This document shows, one piece after another, positions 50,739 through 59,524 of a DNA stretch of 64,000 nt. The notes beneath the pieces are model-generated. The model ran no database searches, was not told where the DNA came from, and worked only from the letters and a program-made list of their open reading frames with translations. The DNA comes from Sphingobacteriales bacterium 44-61 (GTDB taxonomy: Bacteria > Bacteroidota > Bacteroidia > Chitinophagales > Chitinophagaceae): the NCBI GenBank assembly GCA_001898405.1, contig MKTW01000003.1, positions 62,001 to 126,000 of the forward strand, written 5' to 3'. How positions within the stretch are numbered: the stretch's first letter is position 1; every line of letters begins with the position of its first letter. Made by a program: the position numbers and the translations under genes.

Positions 50739-52016
50739 TCAAAGTCCGATAAAAGAATTGAGCTGCGCCATCCCGATCAATTCATCTGCACGTCCGCCAA
50801 AAGGCCTGAAATAAACCAGCACCGTGTAATTGTTTTCTGTATTAGTGAAGTTCCCTTCGGTATTATCCAACGGGAAGCGGCTGCCGCTTCTTTTACCTGC
50901 ATCCAGGGTGATATACTCATAATTGTAGTATCCCTGCTTCAGAAAAAGCGTGCGCTCATAAATCCCCAGCGTTTCATTAAAGATCATTTTCGATCCTTCG
51001 CCGGGAAGATAATCAGTGAGCTCACCAAATACATACACATCCTTGCCGGGATAAGGCTTATTGCCCGGCGGTACAAACGTAAAATGCACATAGGCATAAT
51101 CGCTTTGCCAGTAAGGATTGTAGCCATCCCTGTTTTCCAATGTAAACTGCCCGTTGATATCCTTGTAATAGATATACACCTGTTGCCGCCGTTCAACATC
51201 CGGTCTTATATACACGTCTGTCCGGTCTTTTATACTGTCGTCCTGCAACCGCTGCATCCTGTCGGTCATCAATCGCAGGCTGCTCAGATCGATCCATCGC
51301 CATTCACGGCCTGCCTGGAAAGTGGTGGCATCATCGTTATATTCATAATAATTTCCGCGGTAGATAGTTGGTTTGTCAATCAATGCAGCCGTAGGCCAGA
51401 TATTATTTTGCAGCACCACTATTTTCAGGTCCTGCGGTGATGTGGTATTGATGCGCGCATTTGCTGTATTCACCGACACCATTACACGCTGATCTGTGAG
51501 GAAATAAGCCGAATTGAATGGTTGCTTCATCTGCGCTGCTATAGACACTTTATTGTCCACTACAAGAAAACGCTTTGTAAAAAACAGGTCGGATGTATCA
51601 TTATTCCGGAACACTTTCAACAGGTAATTTCCTGAACGGGTAGGAACAGAACTCCTGTCGGGCACCGTGGCCTGGTAATGCGTATAACGGGTAAGCGCAA
51701 TGGATGAATTGCGATAGGTGGTGATACGGGTTGACTGAAAACCCCGGATATAATCAAATGACTGGAGTTGGGAAGGCGTCCAGTCTGCATTGCAAAGCTG
51801 GAAAGTATAATAAAGACTTTTCACATCAGCATCCAGGTCGTCAAAATGCAGTTCCAGTTGATCACCTCCATTCAATGTGAGTATGGGGTAAGCCAACTGA
51901 TTGCCGTATTTAAAAAGCTTTACAGCCTGAATGGACGGTTGGTAAACATGATCAGGCAATTGGGCATTTGCTGTAAAAAACAGGAACAAAAAAACCGGGC
52001 TGAGGATCTTATTCAT
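50739..52016 (-). CDS. DUF5103-type type IX secretion plug-domain protein
   Basis: The ATG at 52016 gives a signal peptide (MNKILSPVFLFLFFTANAQ) and a 425-residue protein; the in-frame extension upstream runs through the divergent gene and is rejected. The mature protein has the order of the T9SS plug family: QPSIQAVKLFKYGNQLAYPILTLNGGDQLELHFDDL, the strand YYTFQLCNADWTPSQLQSFDYIRG, and a C-terminal DVYVFGELTDYLPGEGSKM and GYYNYEYITLD region with an Ig/CBM-like feel. In the type IX system a plug protein closes the SprA pore from the periplasm. That role is inferred from family naming only. Confidence 0.82.
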   Translation of the reverse strand: MNKILSPVFLFLFFTANAQLPDHVYQPSIQAVKLFKYGNQLAYPILTLNGGDQLELHFDDLDADVKSLYYTFQLCNADWTPSQLQSFDYIRGFQSTRITTYRNSSIALTRYTHYQATVPDRSSVPTRSGNYLLKVFRNNDTSDLFFTKRFLVVDNKVSIAAQMKQPFNSAYFLTDQRVMVSVNTANARINTTSPQDLKIVVLQNNIWPTAALIDKPTIYRGNYYEYNDDATTFQAGREWRWIDLSSLRLMTDRMQRLQDDSIKDRTDVYIRPDVERRQQVYIYYKDINGQFTLENRDGYNPYWQSDYAYVHFTFVPPGNKPYPGKDVYVFGELTDYLPGEGSKMIFNETLGIYERTLFLKQGYYNYEYITLDAGKRSGSRFPLDNTEGNFTNTENNYTVLVYFRPFGGRADELIGMAQLNSFIGL

Positions 52017-52087
52017 CGGCAATTTTTTAACTGAGCATTGAATAGGGTAAAATTCGGGCAAAAAAGGCCATAAACTGTTTTTACCCT

Positions 52088-52095
52088 TATTTTTG
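52088..52095 (+). promoter_or_regulatory. Predicted -7 box upstream of the LolC/E-type permease gene
   Basis: TATTTTTG fits TAnnTTTG, 26 bases before the TTG start at 52122. It supports a start near that codon. No clear -33 element is seen. Confidence 0.35.
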
Positions 52096-52121
52096 TTCGT
52101 AACAAAGACAAACAAAATAAT

Positions 52122-53357
52122 TTGAGGGTTGCAGGCTTTATAGCAAACCGTATCGCATTTAACCAGCAGCGGTCTTTTTCCCGGTTCATCATCCGGCTTT
52201 CCATTGCCGCCACCATTATCAGCGTTGCCGTGATGATCATTACGCTGGCGTTTGTCAATGGCTTCCAGGAGCAGGTAAGCCAGAAAGTATTCAGTTTCCT
52301 GGGGCATCTCCGCATACAGGAAAAAGAGCCTTTTAAAGCGCTGATCGCAGAAGAAACTCCTATCGAAAGAAATGATTCGCTTGTTGAAGCCATCCGCCAG
52401 TACAGCGAAGTGCAAAGCATTCATCCTTTCGCCACCAAATATGCAACGCTGAAAACACGGGAAGATATTGAAGGGGTTTTGGTAAAAGGGGTCGACAGCA
52501 CCTACGATTTCAGTCATTTCCGCCAGTTCATCCTTTCCGGGCGCCCACTCCGTTTTAACGACAGCAGTTACAGCCGCGAGATCATGATCTCCGCCTATAC
52601 AGCGAAACAGCTGAAATTATCATTGAATGACCGCATTCTTATCTACTTTATCCGCCCCGATGGCTCTTACCGCCCCGACAGGCTAACCGTATCCGGCATT
52701 TATAAAACCGGTATTGAAGAATATGATAAAACCTTTGCTATCGGGGATATAAAACTGATACAACGTCTCAACGACTGGAGCAGCACCGAAGTGGGAGGCT
52801 ACGAGATCTTCCTGAAAGATTATAATAAGATGGATGTAATGGCTGCAGATATTTATAACATGGATATATTCCCGCTTACCTGGGACACAAAAACTGCCCG
52901 CGATATTTCACCCAATATCTTCGACTGGCTTTATATCCAGAATAAAAACAGGAATGTGTTGCTTGGATTGATGATCAGCGTGGCATTGATCAATCTTGTC
53001 ACCTGTCTTATCATCCTGGTGCTGGAAAGAGTGCGGATGATCGGTGTGCTGAAAGCCCTTGGCGCTACCAACTGGACGGTGCAACAGATCTTTCTCCGCC
53101 ACTCACTTTTTATTACCATCACCGGTATTGTTTTCGGCACTGCATTCGCCCTCGGGTTCCTTTATCTTCAGCAGGCTACAGGTTTTATCAAACTGGAAGA
53201 AGAAGCTTATTACCTCAGCCAGGCCGCTGTAAAGATCATCTGGTGGCAGGTGGCTGCCGTATGCATCGGCACATTATTGATCTGCTTCCTGGTGCTGATG
53301 ATACCAACGATACTGGTGAGAAAGATACAACCCGTGAAAGCAATACGGTTCAGCTAA
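52122..53357 (+). CDS. FtsX-like ABC permease, LolC/LolE type
   Basis: A TTG start gives a 411-residue protein with four transmembrane helices, one near residue 30 and three after residue 270, and a large periplasmic domain between, the standard LolC/E plan. The N terminus FIANRIAFNQQRSFSRFIIRLSIAATIISVAVMIITLAFVNGFQ and the later NLVTCLIILVLERVRMIGVLKALGATNWTVQQIFL loop are typical. It likely takes lipoproteins from the inner membrane with a LolD ATPase encoded elsewhere. Its stop overlaps the convergent SpoU gene by four bases. Confidence 0.85.
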   Translation: MRVAGFIANRIAFNQQRSFSRFIIRLSIAATIISVAVMIITLAFVNGFQEQVSQKVFSFLGHLRIQEKEPFKALIAEETPIERNDSLVEAIRQYSEVQSIHPFATKYATLKTREDIEGVLVKGVDSTYDFSHFRQFILSGRPLRFNDSSYSREIMISAYTAKQLKLSLNDRILIYFIRPDGSYRPDRLTVSGIYKTGIEEYDKTFAIGDIKLIQRLNDWSSTEVGGYEIFLKDYNKMDVMAADIYNMDIFPLTWDTKTARDISPNIFDWLYIQNKNRNVLLGLMISVALINLVTCLIILVLERVRMIGVLKALGATNWTVQQIFLRHSLFITITGIVFGTAFALGFLYLQQATGFIKLEEEAYYLSQAAVKIIWWQVAAVCIGTLLICFLVLMIPTILVRKIQPVKAIRFS

Positions 53358-54088
53358 ACCAGGTGCGACACAATTATTCCCGCCGCTACAGCAGCATTCA
53401 ATGATTCAGCTTTCCCTTTTTGCGGAATAGTGATCCGGACATTTACCTGCTCCATCACAGAGGCACTGATCCCTTTCGATTCATTGCCGATTACGATAAT
53501 GCCTTCGATAAGCGTATTCATTTTAGTAATATCCTGCCCTTCCAGGGCGGCTGCATAGATCCTTGTTTCTTTTTGGGTGGCCAGCCATGCAGGCAGGCTG
53601 GTATAATGCAATTGCACCCGGGCAATGCTGCCCATGGTGGACTGCACTACTTTGGGATTGTACAGGTCAGCACATTCATGGCTGCATACGATATAAGCGA
53701 TCCCGAACCAATCAGCTATCCGGATAATGGTACCCAGGTTGCCGGGGTCCTGTATGGTATCGAGCGCCAGGATAATATTGCCTTTTGCCGGAGGCGGGGC
53801 GGATGATGGAAATTGCCTGATCACGGCCAGCACCTGGTTGGGCGTATGCAACTGTGAAATTTTAGATAATTCGTCCTCGCTCACCTCTGTGACCAGGGAA
53901 GCATTATACCGCCCTTCATTTTCCCTGGCCCAGGACGATAATGCATATACCTGGCTGATACTGCCCGGAACGGTTTCCAGCATTTCAGCCACAATTTTGG
54001 GGCCTTCGGCGATAAAAAGCCGTTCATCATCCCTGTGTTTTTTCTGGCCTAAACTTTGAATATATTTGGTCTTCGTTTTACCCAGCAT
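53354..54088 (-). CDS. SpoU/TrmH-family RNA 2'-O-methyltransferase
   Basis: The 244-residue protein has an N-terminal substrate-binding subdomain (KTKYIQSLGQKKHRDDERLFIAEGPKIV) and a knotted SPOUT domain: motif 1 LALDTIQDPGNLGTIIRIADWFG, motif 2 IVIGNESKGIS, motif 3 VRITIPQKGKAESLNAAVAAGII. It methylates ribose in rRNA or tRNA; the target base cannot be told from sequence. It overlaps the LolC/E gene at its 3' end and starts 18 bases from the divergent TamL-like gene. Confidence 0.92.
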   Translation of the reverse strand: MLGKTKTKYIQSLGQKKHRDDERLFIAEGPKIVAEMLETVPGSISQVYALSSWARENEGRYNASLVTEVSEDELSKISQLHTPNQVLAVIRQFPSSAPPPAKGNIILALDTIQDPGNLGTIIRIADWFGIAYIVCSHECADLYNPKVVQSTMGSIARVQLHYTSLPAWLATQKETRIYAAALEGQDITKMNTLIEGIIVIGNESKGISASVMEQVNVRITIPQKGKAESLNAAVAAGIIVSHLV

Positions 54089-54106
54089 TGTCGCTTGATT
54101 TTAATT

Positions 54107-56452
54107 ATGTTATCCGGTAAGCCTACCACCCATATCAACCTTCTGAAAGTAATTCTTACCGGATTCGTCCTTGCGTTTTTTGCTTCCTGCACTATTGTTA
54201 AAAAATATCAACCCGGAAAGCCCTTTGTTTATAAAACAAATATCAACTTAATAGGCAATTTTTCAAAAGCGGAAAAACAAAACCTGATCGTGGGCCTTGA
54301 GGGGCAGCTGGATGACAGTATGCGGGCAAGAAAACTGGATAAGCTGCTCTGGAGCACCATGCGGCAACCACCGGTGTACGACAGCATCAATGCAGACAAC
54401 TCCATTGTGTTCATGCGTGCATTGCTGAGTTCGCTGGGCTACTTCAACGATTCGATCTATTATACAAGCAGTGTCAAATTTGAAAAGCCTGATCAGTACA
54501 AAACCACCGTTGACTTTTTTGTAAGACCCGGCAAGCAGGTAAAACTGGATTCCGTCACTTATAACCTGCGCCATACAGATCTGCAGTTTTTAACCGATTC
54601 AACAAAGTCGCAGGCTATTATCAAGAAAGGCGATCCGTTTGCCAAATCCCCTATCTCGGCTGAGTTTGACCGGCTGACTGAATTGTATCGCAATACCGGT
54701 TATTTCCGTTTCAGCCGTGATGAACTGGTAGGCATCTGGGATACGCTTGATGTAGCATTACTTCAGCCCACACTCGATCCTTTTGAGCAACTGGAATTGC
54801 TGCAGAAATTGCAGGAGCGCCGCAATAACCCTACCGCCAATCTTGAAATACGGTTGAAAAGCGTAGACAGCACTAAGCTGGTGAAGTATTATATCGGCAA
54901 TGTGACCGTGTACCCGGATTTCACAACTGACACGGTCGGACTAAAGCCATCTATCGTGGAAGTGGGGGGAAAAGATGGCCAGAAAGGAATAAAGATAGTT
55001 CAGCATTATGGCCGTTTCAAACCCAAAATATTCCCATCGAATATTTATTTGCCGAGCGACAGCGTTTACCGTTTCCGAAGATATCTGCGCACGATCAACC
55101 GGTTGAACTCATTGGGTACCTGGCGTTCTGTCAGCATTGACCAACTGCCTCGCAAGGGACAGGATACGATCGATTTTGTGGTCCGCCTTACCCCCGCCAA
55201 AAAATATTTATTCGATACCAACCTGGAAGGAAGCATTAACCAGAATGCATTTTCCGGGAACATTCTTGGTATTGGCGTGAACGTCGGTTTGCAGAACAAG
55301 AACTTTGCAAAAGCAGCCAATATAGCCAACAGCAACCTGCGCTTTGGTATTGAATTGGGCAATGCAAGCAGTCTTGGCCAGTTTATCCAGACACAACAGA
55401 TCGGTTTCAGCCACTCGATCTATATGCCAAGGGCTATCCCGAATTTTGGTTTTATACCGGAAAACCTGAAAGATAATTTCAAAACGGTATTAAATTTTAA
55501 GGCAGCCAATACAGAAAGACGCTGGCTATATAACCTTACCACTTTGAACGGCTCCTGGGGATATGAATTTCAGCGAAGGAAAATGCTGATCTCCGTTAAG
55601 CTGCCAAACATCGAATATTCTTCCCTTATAAGAAGAGACAGCCTGGATACATTGATCAAATACAATCCATCGCTGCGAAATGTTTTTACCGATGGTTTTA
55701 TCTCTTCCGTGATCGGAAGCCTTACATTGAGCGGAGGCAGCACCAACCGCTTGAATGTACTTCGCGTGAATGTAGAAGAATCCGGGTTGCTTACAGGTAT
55801 GATCCGCAATTCCTTTCTTGACAAGCAACTTTACCGTTTCCTGAAACTGGATGCAGAATTTGCTTACCTGATGCGTTTCCCGAAATCGGCGTTAGCCTTC
55901 CGCTTTTTTGCAGGCGCCGGTTATGAATTCAACTCCACGCGCGACACAGCCAAGCGGCATAATCTTCCATTCTTCAAAGAATATTTTGCCGGTGGCCCCA
56001 ACAGTATGCGTGCATGGTCGTTGCGGCGGCTTGGACCTGGTTCCAGCATTAAAGAATTCAATGGAGTGGGCAGCACGCCCGACCGCTATGGTGATATACA
56101 ATTGGAAGGCAATATCGAGTATCGCTTCCCGCTGGGCACACCGTTTGGTGTGAAACTGAACGGCGCCGTATTCACTGATATCGGGAATGTATGGTATATG
56201 AAATCTGCACCCAACAGGCCATCAGAAGAAGTGTTCAAAATTGACCGTCTCTGGAAAGACCTGGCCGTTGGTTCAGGAGTTGGCCTGCGTGTCGATTTCA
56301 ATTTCCTGGTAATCCGGTTTGATTATGCTTATAAAGTAAAAGATCCCAGCCCTGCCCCCGCCGATGCAGCGATACAAAACAAATGGTTCGGATATAAATT
56401 CTCCAAAGGTGACCAGTTCCAATTGGGTATTGGCTATCCCTTTATCTTTTAA
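54107..56452 (+). CDS. tamL: TamL-like BamA/TamA-family outer-membrane lipoprotein
   Basis: The start at 54107 gives a lipoprotein signal with lipobox FFASC (near residue 25). Periplasmic POTRA-like segments follow (residues 35-370: PFVYKTNINLIGNFSKAE; KQVKLDSVTYNLR), then a 16-strand barrel with the D15 signature region GGPNSMRAWSLRRLGPGS and a final strand QFQLGIGYPFIF. Lipid-anchored TamA homologues called TamL are known in Flavobacterium and act in envelope assembly with TamB; no tamB is next to it. A TATATTTG box at 54061-54068 lies inside the divergent SpoU gene. Confidence 0.85.
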   Translation: MLSGKPTTHINLLKVILTGFVLAFFASCTIVKKYQPGKPFVYKTNINLIGNFSKAEKQNLIVGLEGQLDDSMRARKLDKLLWSTMRQPPVYDSINADNSIVFMRALLSSLGYFNDSIYYTSSVKFEKPDQYKTTVDFFVRPGKQVKLDSVTYNLRHTDLQFLTDSTKSQAIIKKGDPFAKSPISAEFDRLTELYRNTGYFRFSRDELVGIWDTLDVALLQPTLDPFEQLELLQKLQERRNNPTANLEIRLKSVDSTKLVKYYIGNVTVYPDFTTDTVGLKPSIVEVGGKDGQKGIKIVQHYGRFKPKIFPSNIYLPSDSVYRFRRYLRTINRLNSLGTWRSVSIDQLPRKGQDTIDFVVRLTPAKKYLFDTNLEGSINQNAFSGNILGIGVNVGLQNKNFAKAANIANSNLRFGIELGNASSLGQFIQTQQIGFSHSIYMPRAIPNFGFIPENLKDNFKTVLNFKAANTERRWLYNLTTLNGSWGYEFQRRKMLISVKLPNIEYSSLIRRDSLDTLIKYNPSLRNVFTDGFISSVIGSLTLSGGSTNRLNVLRVNVEESGLLTGMIRNSFLDKQLYRFLKLDAEFAYLMRFPKSALAFRFFAGAGYEFNSTRDTAKRHNLPFFKEYFAGGPNSMRAWSLRRLGPGSSIKEFNGVGSTPDRYGDIQLEGNIEYRFPLGTPFGVKLNGAVFTDIGNVWYMKSAPNRPSEEVFKIDRLWKDLAVGSGVGLRVDFNFLVIRFDYAYKVKDPSPAPADAAIQNKWFGYKFSKGDQFQLGIGYPFIF

Positions 56453-57129
56453 TGAGGTGATGCTTCACGCTTGATCTCTTCTTCCAGTTCGGCAGGCGTA
56501 ATGGCTTTGTCTAAAGTGAATTCACCGATACGTGTACGGCATAAGCTGCTCAGGTAAGCACCACAACCAAGCGCTGCACCAAAATCATTGGCCAGGCTGC
56601 GGATATACGTGCCGGTGGAACATACCACTCTGAAATGAACAACGGGCAGTTCTATCGCCGTGATCTCAAATTCATGTATCGTTACCTTACGGGGATCAAT
56701 CTTCACCTCCACTCCTTTTCTTGCCAGCTCATACACTCTTTTCCCATCTATCTTGATAGCAGAGTGTGCAGGTGGCACCTGCATGATCTCTCCTGTAAAA
56801 GGAGAAGTGGCAGCTTTGATCTTTTCTTCTGTAATGCTTTCCAGCGATTGGAAATTACCAGGCTCGCTTTCGAGATCATAAGTTGGAGTAGTGGCGCCAA
56901 GGGTAAAAGAACCGGTATATTCTTTTTCCTTCGCCATATATTCGTTGATCTTCTTGGTGAATTTGCCGGTGCACACGATCAGCAAACCAGTAGCCAGCGG
57001 GTCAAGCGTTCCGGCATGCCCCACTTTTTTGATCTTGATGAGGTTGCGGATCTTTCTTACTGCATCAAATGATGTCCAGCGAAGGGGTTTATTGATAAGA
57101 AGGACACGGCCTTCGGCGAAACTGTTCAT
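56449..57129 (-). CDS. truB: tRNA pseudouridine-55 synthase
   Basis: The 226-residue enzyme makes pseudouridine at U55 in the T loop of tRNAs. Catalytic Asp43 is in KKVGHAGTLDPLATGLL. LINKPLRWTSFDAVRKIRN, EYTGSFTLGATTPTYDLES and the CSTGTYIRSLANDFGAALGCGAYL motif are complete. It lacks a long C-terminal PUA domain, as in many Bacteroidota. It overlaps the 3' end of tamL by four bases (stop against stop). Confidence 0.96.
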   Translation of the reverse strand: MNSFAEGRVLLINKPLRWTSFDAVRKIRNLIKIKKVGHAGTLDPLATGLLIVCTGKFTKKINEYMAKEKEYTGSFTLGATTPTYDLESEPGNFQSLESITEEKIKAATSPFTGEIMQVPPAHSAIKIDGKRVYELARKGVEVKIDPRKVTIHEFEITAIELPVVHFRVVCSTGTYIRSLANDFGAALGCGAYLSSLCRTRIGEFTLDKAITPAELEEEIKREASPH

Positions 57130-57159
57130 GCGGCAAAGATAAAGAGAAGGAAGAAGCTG

Positions 57160-58485
57160 CTATATAGACATTCTTGTTTTTAACTCGAGGTATTTGTTGA
57201 TCGTATTCACGGTTAAATTTTCCGGCGATGACAGGACTGACAGAATACCATTTTTCTGAAGTTCTTTCACCATCAATCTTTTTTCAAATGCAAATTTCTC
57301 TGCAATGGTTTTGATATAAATATCTTCAAGTGTAGCTACTTTTTGTTCGGTCAGCGCCTGCAATTCTGTATTCTCAAAGAATACAACGAGCAGCAGGTGA
57401 TAACGCGCAATCTTGCGAAGAGCAGGCAGTTCGCGCTCCAGGCTTTCCATCGATTCAAAATTGGTGAACAGCACCAGCAAACTGCGGTTGGTGATGCGGG
57501 TGCGGATAACCGAAAACAGTTTTTCAAAATCCGGTTCAAGAAAACGGGTTTGTTGCTTGTACAATGTTTCCAGCACCTGGTTCATCTGCGTAGGTTTTTT
57601 ATCGGCCTGCACAAAAGAATCCAGGTTCTCTGCAAAAGTGATCAGCCCTGCTTTATCCTGCCTCACCAGTGCCACATTGGATAAAACCAGCGAAGCATTG
57701 ATCGCATGGTCGAGCAGGGTCATTCCGCTAAAAGGCATTTTCATCACCCTTCCCTTATTGATCATGCAATAGATCTGCTGGCTGCGCTCATCTGTATAAT
57801 TATTCACCATCAGGGCCTCTTTGCGTGCAGTGGCTTTCCAGTTGATGGTTCGGTAGTCATCACCCCTGACATATTCCTTGATCTGCTCAAATTCCATGCT
57901 ATGCCCCAACTGGCGCATGCGGCGGACCCCCAGTTCCTGCAAGCGATTGGCCACTGCCAGCAAATGATAACGCCGCATCTGGATATAAGAAGGGTATACT
58001 TTAACCGCTTGCTCAGCAGAAAATACATATTTCCGTTTCACCAGCCTCAGCGGTGCCGTCACAAACACATTTATATCATGAAACACATATTCACCACGTG
58101 TAGTAGGCCGGAGAAAATAAACGATCTCATCCGTTGATTGCCCTGTGATCTTCAGTTTCCTGCGCCAGTTCCGCTCCTGGAACTGATCAGGCAACTCATC
58201 AATCACACCCAGGCTTGCAGGAAAAGAATAATTATTGCGGATGCTTAATACTACCTTATTCTCATCACCTATACTGAACCGGTCAGTAGTCAGCCGCTCT
58301 GCTGCAATCCCATCCTTTTTCCCATACACCAGCAATGCATCTATCACCACCACAATGGTCAGCAACAGAAGCACCAGCCCTCCTATCCTGAACAAAGCAG
58401 GCTGAAAATAACTCATCACAAAGATCACCGATGCAAGACCGGCGATATAGTAGACAAGATTGTTGAAGTAAAATGATTTGATCAA
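57160..58485 (-). CDS. DUF58-domain protein
   Basis: Two N-terminal membrane helices (about residues 10-55) precede the DUF58 region: FEQIKEYVRGDDYRTINWKATARKEALMVNNY, then a VWA-like fold part with VLFTNFESM and LLLVVFFEN. DUF58 proteins are encoded beside MoxR ATPases, as here, and are thought to act with them in envelope assembly or maturation; the precise role is unknown. It lies 59 bases downstream of moxR in a minus-strand cluster. Confidence 0.88.
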   Translation of the reverse strand: MIKSFYFNNLVYYIAGLASVIFVMSYFQPALFRIGGLVLLLLTIVVVIDALLVYGKKDGIAAERLTTDRFSIGDENKVVLSIRNNYSFPASLGVIDELPDQFQERNWRRKLKITGQSTDEIVYFLRPTTRGEYVFHDINVFVTAPLRLVKRKYVFSAEQAVKVYPSYIQMRRYHLLAVANRLQELGVRRMRQLGHSMEFEQIKEYVRGDDYRTINWKATARKEALMVNNYTDERSQQIYCMINKGRVMKMPFSGMTLLDHAINASLVLSNVALVRQDKAGLITFAENLDSFVQADKKPTQMNQVLETLYKQQTRFLEPDFEKLFSVIRTRITNRSLLVLFTNFESMESLERELPALRKIARYHLLLVVFFENTELQALTEQKVATLEDIYIKTIAEKFAFEKRLMVKELQKNGILSVLSSPENLTVNTINKYLELKTRMSI

Positions 58486-58544
58486 ACCCTATATTTATTT
58501 ACATTACTTAACAGCAACATACAGCCTTCAGTGCCGACTGCCGG

Positions 58545-59522
58545 TTATCTTGGCACATCCTGCACTTGTATAATCTGCTTTATCACTTCATCTTCCGTTA
58601 CGCCTTCCATTTCTTTATCAGGCGCAAGGATGATGCGATGACGCAATACCGGTGTTGCCACTTCCAGTATATCTTCAGGTGTCACAAAATCACGTCCCTG
58701 CATGGCAGCGATCGCTTTGGCAGCATTCATAATAGCCAGTGAAGCCCGGGGTGAAGCGCCCAGGTAAATAGATTTATGATTACGGGTTTGGTGCACCAGC
58801 CGCGCAATGAATTGCAATAGTTTTTCTTCGATCAGGATATTCCTGATCTGTGTGCGGAGGCTGGCGATCTGTTCACCATTCAGCACAGGCTTTACCAGTT
58901 CATCCACCCGCGTATTACCCAATTGATGGAACCGCATAAGGATTTCCAGTTCCTCTCCTTCATTGGGATAGGGCACCATGATCTTGAAAAGAAAACGGTC
59001 GAGCTGCGCTTCAGGAAGACGGTAAGTGCCCTCTTGCTCCACCGGGTTTTGAGTGGCAAGCACCATAAAGGGAGAGGCCATGGGATAGGTTTTGCCATCC
59101 ACAGAAGCCTGCCTCTCTTCCATGACTTCCAGCAGGGCCGATTGCGTTTTAGCCGGCGCGCGGTTGATCTCATCCACCAGCACGATATTGCTGAATACAG
59201 GGCCTTTCTTGAATTCAAAGACTGCTTCTTTAGGATTAAAGACAGGCGTACCCAATACATCGGAAGGCATAAGATCGGGAGTGAACTGGATACGAGCGAA
59301 ACCTGTATCCAGGCTGCGGGCCACGAGTTTTGCCGTCAGTGTTTTGGCGACACCCGGCACGCCTTCTATCAGTATGTGACCTTCAGCCAGTAAAGCAGCA
59401 ATGATCAGCTTTACCATTTCATCCTGCCCAACGATGATCTTTTTGATCTCGCTCCTGATCGACATAACGGCTTCATTCAGTGCTGTCAGATCAGTGCGTT
59501 GCTGAAACAATTCTTCTTCCAT
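58545..59522 (-). CDS. MoxR-type AAA+ ATPase
   Basis: The 325-residue ATPase has Walker A GVPGVAKT at 54-61, Walker B NIVLVDEINRAPAKTQSALLEVMEERQ, sensor 1 MVLATQNPVEQEGTYRLPEAQLDRFL, and the lid domain with DFVTPEDILEVA. MoxR proteins are chaperone-like ATPases for metal insertion or complex assembly. It sits in a cluster with SpoIIM, DUF4129, DUF4350 and DUF58, genes that recur together; gaps of two to four bases on the upstream side show a tight operon. Confidence 0.92.
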   Translation of the reverse strand: MEEELFQQRTDLTALNEAVMSIRSEIKKIIVGQDEMVKLIIAALLAEGHILIEGVPGVAKTLTAKLVARSLDTGFARIQFTPDLMPSDVLGTPVFNPKEAVFEFKKGPVFSNIVLVDEINRAPAKTQSALLEVMEERQASVDGKTYPMASPFMVLATQNPVEQEGTYRLPEAQLDRFLFKIMVPYPNEGEELEILMRFHQLGNTRVDELVKPVLNGEQIASLRTQIRNILIEEKLLQFIARLVHQTRNHKSIYLGASPRASLAIMNAAKAIAAMQGRDFVTPEDILEVATPVLRHRIILAPDKEMEGVTEDEVIKQIIQVQDVPR

Positions 59523-59524
59523 GC

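Noticed and set aside
52017-52517. N-terminal extension of the T9SS plug-domain gene
   Set aside because: The extension is antisense to the start of the LolC/E-type gene and precedes a clear signal peptide at 52016.
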